Source of the DNA: Candidatus Binatia bacterium
GTDB lineage: Bacteria > Desulfobacterota > Binatia > Bin18
Direction: 5' to 3'
DNA length: 64,000 nucleotides
NCBI GenBank assembly: GCA_022820725.1
Contig: JAJEFA010000014.1
Coordinates: 186,001 to 250,000 of the forward strand
This document shows, piece after piece, positions 42,167 through 49,572 of the stretch. Numbering within the stretch: position 1 is the first letter of the stretch; every line of letters starts with the position of its first letter. The notes beneath the pieces were generated by a model. That model made no database searches, was not told where the DNA came from, and worked only from the letters and a program-made list of their open reading frames with translations. The position numbers were made by a program, and so were the translations under genes.

Positions 42167-42219
42167 AAGAATAAACGTGTCCCCCAATCGTTCAGACAAG
42201 GCTGGACACGTGTACTCTT
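42167..42219 (+). repeat. Palindromic element, copy C
   Basis: A 53-bp inverted repeat has 16-bp arms with two mismatches (AAGAATAAACGTGTCC and its partner). The loop shares CCAAT, CAGACAA and GCTGG with copy B. It is wholly intergenic, nine bases after the zinc-ribbon gene stop, and could serve as its terminator hairpin. Confidence 0.85.
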
Positions 42220-42244
42220 CGGCCCATTTGAGTTGACAATATCC

Positions 42245-42263
42245 AACCGGGGTTATACCGGTT
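42245..42263 (+). promoter_or_regulatory. Possible operator before the alpha/beta hydrolase gene
   Basis: AACCGG (42245-42250) and CCGGTT (42258-42263) form an inverted repeat just after a perfect TTGACA (42233-42238), with two TTATAC boxes at 42253 and 42262. The spacing to either box is not the usual 17 bases, so a regulator-dependent promoter is possible. Weak evidence. Confidence 0.25.
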
Positions 42264-42313
42264 ATACGTCTCTCGTATGGTGAGACAATTGATCTGTAAG
42301 AAGGAGGTTTGCT

Positions 42314-43198
42314 ATGGCAAGTCCGCAACTGCAACAGGCCCTCGATATGTTCAAAGAGATGGGGGCGAAGATGGCCGAGGCCAAAGATATCAACGATATA
42401 CGCGCCATCATGATCGAAGCGCAAGCCCCGGCTGGGGTGACGTGTACCCCGGTTGACGCGGGTGGGGTGTCTGCCGAATGGAGCGTCGCCGATGGTGTCG
42501 ACCAGGGTAAGGTCATCTTATACGTTCATGGTGGCGGCTATGTCATGGGCTCCGCCGGTTCCCACCGTGATATGACCGGTCGTCTCTCGCAGGCTGCGGG
42601 AGCACGCGTACTCTCCCTCAACTATCGTCTGGCTCCCGAACATCCCTTCCCCGCTCCGGTGGATGATTCGGTGGCCGCCTATCGGTGGTTGCTCGGACAA
42701 GGGATTCAGGCCTCAAACATTGCTATTGCAGGCGACTCGGCTGGTGGTGGCCTCGCTCTGGCTGCCCTCATCGCTATCCGTGACGCTGGGGAGCCCATGC
42801 CGGCCGCGGGCATTGGTATTTCTCCCTGGGTTGATATGGAAGGTACGGGAGAGTCGATGGCCACGCGGGCTGCGGTCGATCCGGTTGTCCAGAAAGAAGG
42901 CCTGCTCGATATGGCCAAGCTGTATTTGGGTGGCGCGGACCCGAAAGACCCGCTGGCCGCCCCGCTGCATGCCGACCTCTCGGGTCTGCCGCCGTTGCTT
43001 ATCCAGGTCGGGGACGCAGAGACCCTGTTGGACGACTCTACACGAATCACGGAACGCGCACGGAAAGCTGATGTCGATGTGACACTGAAAATCTGGGATG
43101 AAATGCCGCATGTGTGGCATTTGTTTGCACCGATTCTTCCCGAAGGCCAGCAGGCTATCGAGGAGATCGGGACGTTCTTTAAGGAACAGACGGCCTAA
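42314..43198 (+). CDS. Alpha/beta hydrolase, hormone-sensitive-lipase family
   Basis: This 294-residue esterase has the family oxyanion motif HGGGYVMGS, the nucleophile elbow GDSAGGGLAL, an acid in VGDAETLLDDS and the catalytic histidine in MPHVWHLF. It probably hydrolyses short-chain esters; the natural substrate is unknown. AAGGAGG lies eight bases before the ATG. A strong terminator at 43226-43254 follows, so the gene is a single unit. Confidence 0.9.
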   Translation: MASPQLQQALDMFKEMGAKMAEAKDINDIRAIMIEAQAPAGVTCTPVDAGGVSAEWSVADGVDQGKVILYVHGGGYVMGSAGSHRDMTGRLSQAAGARVLSLNYRLAPEHPFPAPVDDSVAAYRWLLGQGIQASNIAIAGDSAGGGLALAALIAIRDAGEPMPAAGIGISPWVDMEGTGESMATRAAVDPVVQKEGLLDMAKLYLGGADPKDPLAAPLHADLSGLPPLLIQVGDAETLLDDSTRITERARKADVDVTLKIWDEMPHVWHLFAPILPEGQQAIEEIGTFFKEQTA

Positions 43199-43225
43199 AG
43201 CCCACCTCACAGGCAAGGCAGCAGG

Positions 43226-43254
43226 GGGCAGCCCTATGGGGCTGCCCTTTTTTT
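43226..43254 (+). terminator. Intrinsic terminator
   Basis: GGGCAGCCC (43226-43234), a four-base loop, GGGCTGCCC (43239-43247) and seven Ts make a textbook rho-independent terminator for the hydrolase gene. The next gene starts six bases after it. Confidence 0.93.
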
Positions 43255-43259
43255 AAGCT

Positions 43260-44330
43260 ATGGCGCAACAACTGCATTTAAGTGTGGCGGATCAGTCTCC
43301 TGTTCGACAAGGAGGGACAGCCGCTCAAGCGCTACGCGAGACGGTCGCTCTGGCTGAGGCGGTGGAAAAATTCGGCTATGAACGTTTCTGGGTGGCCGAG
43401 CATCACAATTTGCCTGGCTTCGCCGGGACCAGCCCGGAAATTGTGATCGGCCAAATTGCTGCCCGCACGCAACATATTCGGGTCGGAAGCGGGGGCGTGA
43501 TGCTATCCCACTATAGCGCCCTCAAAGTTGCCGAGATATTCCGCGTCCTTGAAGCCTTTTATCCTGGCCGCATCGATCTCGGCCTGGGCCGCGCGCCCGG
43601 GAGCGACCAGCGAACCGCGGTTGCGCTCTCCTACCCTGGCCAACCCCGCGATATTCGATATTACCCCGAACAGGTCGACGACCTGATCTCCTACCTAGCC
43701 GATAATCTCCCTCCGGATCATCGTTTTGCCGATGTGCATGCCGGACCAACCGCAGGCACCACACCGGAAGTGTGGTTGCTTGGCTCGGGCATTGACTCGG
43801 CCCTCATTGCTGCTGAGCGGGGCCTACCGTTTAGCTATGCCTATTTCTTCGGGATAGGCGTCCAGCATGGTCCGGCTATTGTTGAGAGCTACCGCCGCCA
43901 CTTTCGTCCATCAGAATTCCTGGACGAGCCCAAGGTCAATGTGACGGTTCAGGCATTATGTGCGGAGACCGAAGAAGAGGCGCAGTATCTGTCGGCAAGC
44001 AGAAGTCTGGTGCGGCTGAACATTATCCGCGGTCGCCGACAGGGGGTTCCCACACCTGAGGAGGCCCGTGCCTACCCGTATAGCGCTGACGAGCTGGCCT
44101 ATCTGGAGCAATATCGCCGCGCCAATGTTGACGGCGACCCACAGCAGGTGAAAGAGCAACTCGAACACTTGGCCGAGGTGTTTCAGACCACGGACCTCGG
44201 CATTGTGACGATCTGCTATGATTTTTCCAAGCGCGTACGCTCCTATGAACTCCTCGCCGAAGCCTGCGGTCTGCTGGCCTCTGGCCCCCGACAAGCGGAG
44301 ACGTCTGCTACTTCGCCCAGCGACGGCTAG
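43260..44330 (+). CDS. LLM class flavin-dependent oxidoreductase, MsnO8-like
   Basis: This 356-residue luciferase-like protein opens LSVADQSPVRQGGTAAQALRE-type sequence and has FWVAEHHNLPGFAGTSPE, then SGGVMLSHYSALKVAE and DLGLGRAPG, the marks of the MsnO8/YceB-like branch of LLM proteins. The substrate is unknown. It starts only six bases after the T-tract of the hydrolase terminator and has no clear ribosome site, so it may be poorly translated or use an alternative start. Confidence 0.85.
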   Translation: MAQQLHLSVADQSPVRQGGTAAQALRETVALAEAVEKFGYERFWVAEHHNLPGFAGTSPEIVIGQIAARTQHIRVGSGGVMLSHYSALKVAEIFRVLEAFYPGRIDLGLGRAPGSDQRTAVALSYPGQPRDIRYYPEQVDDLISYLADNLPPDHRFADVHAGPTAGTTPEVWLLGSGIDSALIAAERGLPFSYAYFFGIGVQHGPAIVESYRRHFRPSEFLDEPKVNVTVQALCAETEEEAQYLSASRSLVRLNIIRGRRQGVPTPEEARAYPYSADELAYLEQYRRANVDGDPQQVKEQLEHLAEVFQTTDLGIVTICYDFSKRVRSYELLAEACGLLASGPRQAETSATSPSDG

Positions 44331-44547
44331 TCCATAACAGCCGCCTCTCGAGGTCGGGCACCCCCGCCTCCATTACTCCGTCATCATAGAGAGAAGAGAT
44401 TTCTCCCGGAGAAGGCCCCCGGTGCATATTGTTTAAGTCACTGTTGTAAAAAGACTTTTGTCCAAAGTTGATAAACAGGGAAATAAAAATGAGCGGCACA
44501 TTCCAGAAACCGATGGACGCAAGGGGAAGTCTTGGTATGATATGGGG

Positions 44548-45033
44548 ATGGCGAAGAAGGCGCAAAAGGAGCAGAAAACAACTGTACGACTGAAAAAAAA
44601 AGGGGGACAGCCACAAACAAAACGGACCGTAAAGAAATCGGCCGCAAAGAAAAAATCAAGAGCCATCAAAAAGACAGCGGAGAAGGGCGAGCCGGTCCGG
44701 AGACAGTCAAAAAAGATATCGTCCAGAGAATGGCTGGAAACTTTCTTCTTCAGCCTCGTTGTCGTTCAGATCCAAGAATTTTTCCGGTGGTGCTGGGAGA
44801 ATATCGACAAAAAACAAACCCGTGAAATCACAATCGCCCTGTACCGTGAGATATTTTTTCCTTTTGAGTCAATGCCGGAGCACAAAAGACTCCCCATCTG
44901 GCGGCATAGGAAGGTCGAGCGCTTTGTCCACGGTCTGACGAGTGCCCATGCAACGAGGCTGGAAACAATTGCTCGACAATGGGCTGAAGAAACAGGACAG
45001 AGCGTCGATCATATACGGAGCGACACGGAATAA
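44548..45033 (+). CDS. Hypothetical protein with histone H1-like basic N-terminus
   Basis: This 161-residue protein is very basic for its first 65 residues (MAKKAQKEQKTTVRLKKKGG, KKSAAKKKSRAIKKTAEKG), like bacterial H1-type DNA-binding tails. The rest is an aromatic helical domain (WLETFFFSLVVVQIQEFFRW, then LPIWRHRKVERFVHGL). The ATG at 44548 is chosen; a TTG 90 bases upstream would extend it. It may bind DNA or RNA. I do not recognise the C-terminal domain. Confidence 0.55.
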   Translation: MAKKAQKEQKTTVRLKKKGGQPQTKRTVKKSAAKKKSRAIKKTAEKGEPVRRQSKKISSREWLETFFFSLVVVQIQEFFRWCWENIDKKQTREITIALYREIFFPFESMPEHKRLPIWRHRKVERFVHGLTSAHATRLETIARQWAEETGQSVDHIRSDTE

Positions 45034-45083
45034 AACGCCGCCCTGATACCATCAAAAAACAGACTCAAAGACCTTGAATCGTC

Positions 45084-45935
45084 TTACTCGCGTCCCTGCG
45101 TTTCGGCAAAGACGTACTTGCCGTCCCGCTTTTCGATCCACTGCCCACGGCCCGTTGTTTGCCCATCCGTATCAAGCTGGGTGCGGATGATCTCCAACTC
45201 TTCTTCCATAGGCGGATCAAGCGTTTCAATGGTCGGGGCGATTTTCGGTTCAAAGGACATCTCGGCCAGAACCATATCAACCGTGACAAACGGCGAAATC
45301 GCCATAAGCATCAACTCACACGACTTTTCTTCATAGCCGAACATCGCCCACGGGGTGAACACCCGCCATGGCCCGGTGCCTGGGGGTAAGCCGTTGGCCT
45401 CGCGCGCACCTGGTCCGTCGAGAAAACCCGGTGATGAAATAAAGTCCACCCGTTCGGGGAACTTCCGCTTTTGTTGGTCGGTCATCAGAATCGTACGCCA
45501 GCACTGGGCGGCAATAGTATCGGCGCCACCCGGGCCGCCAAAACGCCGGCCCTGGCCACCTTCGTATTCTCCCAGTACAGTTGAATTGATATTGCCGTAG
45601 CGGTCGACCTGGAGGGTGTTGAGGATACCGACATCGACATAGCCGAGTTGGGCAAAATTGCCCGCCGTATTCATGGTTCCCCACTGGAGGGCGCGATAAC
45701 CAGCCCGTGAGGCCACCATGGTCATCAGAGGGTCCCAGGGCATCATGGATTGCGGGGCAATCACGCCATCCTCGGTCATGTATTGGACGCCTGAGGCGTA
45801 CAGCCGCTGGGCCAGCAAAATGCTGTATAAGGGCTCTCCGCCGCCACCGACCCAATAGCTCTTTTCTTCCTCAATGACTCGCGAGACGGCACAGATCAAA
45901 TGTTCTCGTTCCGCAAAATGTGTGGCCGGTGTCAT
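45084..45935 (-). CDS. CoA-transferase family subunit B (IpdB/GctB-like)
   Basis: This 283-residue protein is the beta-type subunit of a class I CoA-transferase-like heterodimer. The pattern VGGGGEPLYSILLAQRLYA near the N-terminus and LGYVDVGILNTLQVDRYGNINSTVLG in the middle are typical of GctB/IpdB. The ATG at 45935 overlaps the stop of the alpha subunit gene (ATGA), so the two are coupled. IpdAB of actinobacteria opens a ring in steroid breakdown, while GctAB transfers CoA to glutaconate; sequence alone does not decide. Confidence 0.85.
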   Translation of the reverse strand: MTPATHFAEREHLICAVSRVIEEEKSYWVGGGGEPLYSILLAQRLYASGVQYMTEDGVIAPQSMMPWDPLMTMVASRAGYRALQWGTMNTAGNFAQLGYVDVGILNTLQVDRYGNINSTVLGEYEGGQGRRFGGPGGADTIAAQCWRTILMTDQQKRKFPERVDFISSPGFLDGPGAREANGLPPGTGPWRVFTPWAMFGYEEKSCELMLMAISPFVTVDMVLAEMSFEPKIAPTIETLDPPMEEELEIIRTQLDTDGQTTGRGQWIEKRDGKYVFAETQGRE

Positions 45936-46903
45936 ATCGAGTATCCCTCCCGAATGGTTTCGCGCCGTTGTAATTCTTGGAGTTTTTTCCATCCCACACG
46001 CTTTTCCAACATTTCATCGTGCGAATCGACACTATACACCCATTTTTCAAGGTAGGGTTGCAGGTCGCCACGCATGGTCCCGCCAAAACACTCGACCACG
46101 TGCTGGACATCTGAGGCATAGCGCCCCTGGACCGTTCCCGGATAGGCACCAAAAGGGGCATGAACGACCGCATCGACCGTAAAATGGGGGATGGACGTCC
46201 GGGCCGGGTCGCGTCGAAATTCATCCGTCTCGATGATTTCTTCGGCGGACACAATGACTCTTTTGGACGCCAGGGCACAATCAACATGGGAAATCCCGGT
46301 GCCAAAGACACGGGCATTACCGTACACGTCAGCCTGGTGCACATGGATGATCGAGACATCCGGGTTCAGCGCGGGCAGCAGGACAACTGGCTTGCCCGAA
46401 AACGGATCTTTGACCAGCTTGGCCCCGGATTGAGAAAAGCCGGCGGTCCCTCCAAATGACCGCACACCAATAAACGGCAACCCCTGCGCGCCTGCCTGCA
46501 AACGATACGTCATCACGACATTTGAGTACTCGTAGGTCCGGAGGCGACCTGCGGCGACTGCTTTGGACAACCACGGACCAAAACCGACAAACCCAATATC
46601 CGCCCTGGTGGCACAGCCGCCTTCGACAAGCAGCGCAAGCGCGACATAGGTGAATTTCCCACAGACCCACAGGTCCTTTTTCTTTTGACGAATAACCTCA
46701 CGGATCAGCGAACTCGGACCACGCTGGAAGTAGTTGCAGTCATACGCCACATAGTCTCCATCAGAGACAAACTTCTCAATGGCTTCGTGCTCGTTCAGCA
46801 TTTTAGGCACGAGCGTCCGCGGCTTGTTGTCTCTCACCCAGGCGCGGAATCCATCGGGATCAGGTGGCAAGTATGCGCCTTGTCCCTCTGCAAGAATTTC
46901 CAT
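45932..46903 (-). CDS. CoA-transferase family subunit A (IpdA/GctA-like)
   Basis: This 323-residue alpha-type subunit partners with the following gene. It has MLNEHEAIEKFVSDGDYVAYD at the start and VHQADVYGNARVFG in the middle, as in GctA/IpdA. The ATG at 46903 has GAGGAG upstream (on the minus strand); an ATG 18 bases earlier lacks a ribosome site. The family is clear. The CoA ester used is unknown. Confidence 0.85.
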   Translation of the reverse strand: MEILAEGQGAYLPPDPDGFRAWVRDNKPRTLVPKMLNEHEAIEKFVSDGDYVAYDCNYFQRGPSSLIREVIRQKKKDLWVCGKFTYVALALLVEGGCATRADIGFVGFGPWLSKAVAAGRLRTYEYSNVVMTYRLQAGAQGLPFIGVRSFGGTAGFSQSGAKLVKDPFSGKPVVLLPALNPDVSIIHVHQADVYGNARVFGTGISHVDCALASKRVIVSAEEIIETDEFRRDPARTSIPHFTVDAVVHAPFGAYPGTVQGRYASDVQHVVECFGGTMRGDLQPYLEKWVYSVDSHDEMLEKRVGWKKLQELQRRETIREGYSI

Positions 46904-46993
46904 GTGCAGCAGTCTCCTCACAAAGCTCGAACAGGTCTTTACATATGCTTGAGAGCGTGCCGCCTAGATACCACAGTCCTGGGAGACGTGCCA

Positions 46994-47116
46994 ATGCCGC
47001 GAAAGAGTGTCCTGCCTCGTCGGGCTTGCGCTCTGCAGATCCTTCCTCTATCCCTGCTCCTATTCGTAATGGTTCATTTGAGTTTGGGGCCGACCCGGTC
47101 AGCAAGAGAGGATTAA
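46994..47116 (+). CDS. Possible 40-residue exported peptide
   Basis: A 40-codon frame reads like a signal peptide (basic MPRKSVLPRRA, then LQILPLSLLLFVMVHLSL) and ends five bases before the DUF3047 gene. It could be a leader peptide or the decayed start of an exported protein. There is no cysteine for a lipoprotein. Weak support. Confidence 0.25.
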   Translation: MPRKSVLPRRACALQILPLSLLLFVMVHLSLGPTRSARED

Positions 47117-47126
47117 GAAGGTGAGC

Positions 47127-47870
47127 ATGCGTGTTGCGGGGCTCATCGCATTCCTACTCGCATGCGTGTTTACTCTTTTCAGAGTGGCGGGACCCGATGC
47201 GGGGATGGTGCAGACACTCCAAGGCTCGACGCCTTTTCAGGAGACCTTTCAACAGTATCCGGCTGGCGTGTTTCCGTCGGGCTGGAAGGTGCGTGGCAGC
47301 GAAGCCACTGCGCAGGCCGTCTACCGTATTGCTGAAGAAGAGGGCAATCGCTTTCTCCACGCCTATGCCAACAACCAGGATGTCCAGATCGGCATAGAGT
47401 ATACATGTAAGCCACAGGACTATCCCATCTTGCGCTGGCGTTGGCGCGCGACCAAACTCCCTCCCGGTGCCGATGAGCGAGCAAAAAAAACGAATGATTC
47501 GGCCGCGGCCGTTTACGTGATATTTGACAGCCGCCTCATGCCACGCGTGATTAAATATGTCTGGAGCTCAACGCTCGCGGTTGGCTCGCGGTTCGACAGC
47601 CCGGTCTACTGGCGCGCCAAGGTCGTCGTCTTACAGCGCGGGCCGGTCGAGCCTGGGGAGTGGCGACAAGAAACTGTGAATTTCTACCAGGACTATAAAG
47701 ACCTCTTTGGCTTTGAGCCAGGAAAAATCCGTGGTATCGCCGTGCTCTCGGACTCCGACACTATGGCCAGTGTATCGGAGGCAGCCTATGACGACTTTAT
47801 GCTGCTTCCGGGCAAAACGCCCTCCCTGCTCAGCCCACACATCGATCCAGTCAGGCTCTCACTCATGTGA
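47127..47870 (+). CDS. DUF3047 exported protein
   Basis: This 247-residue protein has a signal peptide (MRVAGLIAFLLACVFTLFRVA) and a DUF3047 domain: ETFQQYPAGVFPSGWKV, ILRWRWRATKLPPGAD, then VYVIFDSRLMPRVIKYVWSS and AVLSDSDTMASVSEAAYDDF. The domain is a periplasmic or surface beta-sandwich of unknown role found in proteobacteria. The ATG at 47127 has GAAGG upstream. It converges with the cysteine dioxygenase-like gene. Confidence 0.8.
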   Translation: MRVAGLIAFLLACVFTLFRVAGPDAGMVQTLQGSTPFQETFQQYPAGVFPSGWKVRGSEATAQAVYRIAEEEGNRFLHAYANNQDVQIGIEYTCKPQDYPILRWRWRATKLPPGADERAKKTNDSAAAVYVIFDSRLMPRVIKYVWSSTLAVGSRFDSPVYWRAKVVVLQRGPVEPGEWRQETVNFYQDYKDLFGFEPGKIRGIAVLSDSDTMASVSEAAYDDFMLLPGKTPSLLSPHIDPVRLSLM

Positions 47871-47892
47871 AGGGTAAGAGCCTGGCCGCACA

Positions 47893-47910
47893 GAACGGGA
47901 CGGCCCGTTC
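47893..47910. terminator. Hairpin between convergent genes
   Basis: GAACGGG and CCCGTTC form a perfect 7-bp stem with an ACGG loop, between the DUF3047 and cysteine-dioxygenase-like stops. There is no T-tract. It may end both transcripts. Confidence 0.35.
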
Positions 47911-47920
47911 CCCGGTATTC

Positions 47921-48538
47921 CTATTCGTTATCGTATTGCAGGTCGTGCGCAACACGCTCGACTGACTTGCCAGCCGGATCAAAATAGTTCAGCGTTTCGG
48001 TGCTGATATCCCCGCCATAGATGTGGACACTCACGACCGGCTCGTCGGTATTATTGAGGAAATCATGGACTTCCTCGTTCGGGGACAGGACGTGGGCGAC
48101 GTCACCAGGACGGAGATCAAGTGCGGTGGTTTCGCGAAGTTCCGCATATCCCGGCTGCGTCCCAGCATCGAGACGTTTATACCGAATAGTATGGAGCTGG
48201 TTCCGATATACGCCCTCAACGACCCAGTTCCCGGCATGATCGTGTACACCGCTCGATCCGCCCGGGGGCCAGATGGCGACCATAATATTAAAGCAGTCTT
48301 CAGGCCCACGGTGGAGGCGATACAGGGTGAAGTCTTTGTGCTCAGTGGTAATCCGACCAGGAGCCGGCTGACAGTATTCTTCCGGCAGGCTACCGGCAGC
48401 GAGAAAACGTTCCAGCAACGGTTCCGCCGCCGCAACAATCGCGGCGTGTTCTTTTTCGCGGGCGACCAGAGCTTCCACGTCTTCGGCAAGCTGTTCGAGC
48501 GTGTATGCAGCGTTGTCTTGATACGCAAGGTTACTCAT
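47921..48538 (-). CDS. Cysteine dioxygenase-type cupin
   Basis: This 205-residue iron cupin has HDHAGNWVVEG (two metal-binding histidines) and HVLSPNEEVHDFLN with the third. This is the pattern of cysteine dioxygenase and 3-mercaptopropionate dioxygenase, which oxidise thiols to sulfinates. The ATG at 48538 follows GGAGGG on the minus strand. It is divergent from the PEP-mutase-family gene. Which thiol it uses is not decided. Confidence 0.8.
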   Translation of the reverse strand: MSNLAYQDNAAYTLEQLAEDVEALVAREKEHAAIVAAAEPLLERFLAAGSLPEEYCQPAPGRITTEHKDFTLYRLHRGPEDCFNIMVAIWPPGGSSGVHDHAGNWVVEGVYRNQLHTIRYKRLDAGTQPGYAELRETTALDLRPGDVAHVLSPNEEVHDFLNNTDEPVVSVHIYGGDISTETLNYFDPAGKSVERVAHDLQYDNE

Positions 48539-48697
48539 AACATTCCCTCCTCTCACTGTCCTTTTTGCCAACTTGGCGCTGAAAAGCAAGAGGCGTGCGT
48601 TCCTTCCTCCCTTGACAAGCGCACCGCGCATGTCAGAAATGACCCCTCGGATATTCGTATCCCTCCATAATGCTATGTATAAGGAGTTTCAATTTTC

Positions 48698-49567
48698 ATG
48701 TCCCAGGCGCAATCTCTCCGAACCCTGCTTTCCCAGGACCAGTTTCTCATGGCCGCAGGTGCCTATGACGTTATTTCCGCCCGGCTTGTCGAAGAAGCGG
48801 GATTTCCGCTGGTATACTACTCTGGTGGTGTCTCTGCTGGCGCGCTGGGCTATCCAGACTTTGGAATGCGGACGCTGACCGAGATGGTTATCCAACTCGA
48901 AGGCGTCTGCCGCGCGGTGAACGTTCCGGTGATCGCTGATGCCGAAGCAGGCTTTGGTTCCATCCTGAATGTCGTCCGCATGGTCCAGGAATATGAGCGG
49001 GCGCATGTCGCCGGTCTGCACATTGAGGATCAGGATGTGCCGCGCCGCTGCGGTCATCTAGGTGGAAAGCGTTTAGTCTCGGCCGCCGATCATACTGCCA
49101 AAATTCGAGCTGCGGTGGACAACCGGACGAATCCTGACACCATCATCATTGCCCGGATTGACGCGATTGCCGTGAATGGACTCGACGATGCCATGGCCCG
49201 GGCGTCCGCCTGTCTGGAGGCCGGGACAGACATGCTGTTCTTTGAGGCGTTCGAGTCGGTCAAACAGATGGAGCTGGTCTGTCGAGAATTTTCGGCTACC
49301 CCGCTTATGGTCAATATGGTTGAAGGCGGGAAGACTCCCTTCTTGCCCGCGCGCGACCTTAAGGACCTCGGGTTTTGTCTTGCCATCTATCCGGTCACCA
49401 GCGTCCTGGCGGCGGCGTATCATATGAAAAAAACCTTACGAATGCTCCGAGAGACCGGCACAACTCAGGGAATGTGGCACGAGATGCTACCGTTTAATGA
49501 GGTGTTCAACGGCCTACTCGGTTGGGATCAGGCCCTGGCCTTTATCGATCACTATACGCACGAGTGA
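48698..49567 (+). CDS. Isocitrate lyase / PEP mutase superfamily protein
   Basis: This 289-residue TIM-barrel enzyme has the family metal-binding segment VIADAEAGFGS, the HIEDQDVPRRCGHLGGK loop with the lyase cysteine, and the ARIDAIAVNG strand. The closest groups are methylisocitrate lyase-like and carboxyphosphonoenolpyruvate mutase or oxaloacetate decarboxylase-like proteins. The CGH cysteine favours C-C lyase chemistry. No propionate (prp) genes are adjacent. It ends five bases before the DUF6178 gene. Confidence 0.85.
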   Translation: MSQAQSLRTLLSQDQFLMAAGAYDVISARLVEEAGFPLVYYSGGVSAGALGYPDFGMRTLTEMVIQLEGVCRAVNVPVIADAEAGFGSILNVVRMVQEYERAHVAGLHIEDQDVPRRCGHLGGKRLVSAADHTAKIRAAVDNRTNPDTIIIARIDAIAVNGLDDAMARASACLEAGTDMLFFEAFESVKQMELVCREFSATPLMVNMVEGGKTPFLPARDLKDLGFCLAIYPVTSVLAAAYHMKKTLRMLRETGTTQGMWHEMLPFNEVFNGLLGWDQALAFIDHYTHE

Positions 49568-49572
49568 AACAC

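Noticed and set aside
47160..47180. GCGTGTTTACTCTTTTC as a further palindromic element
   Set aside because: It is a single arm inside the DUF3047 signal-peptide codons without the opposite arm; it may be chance.
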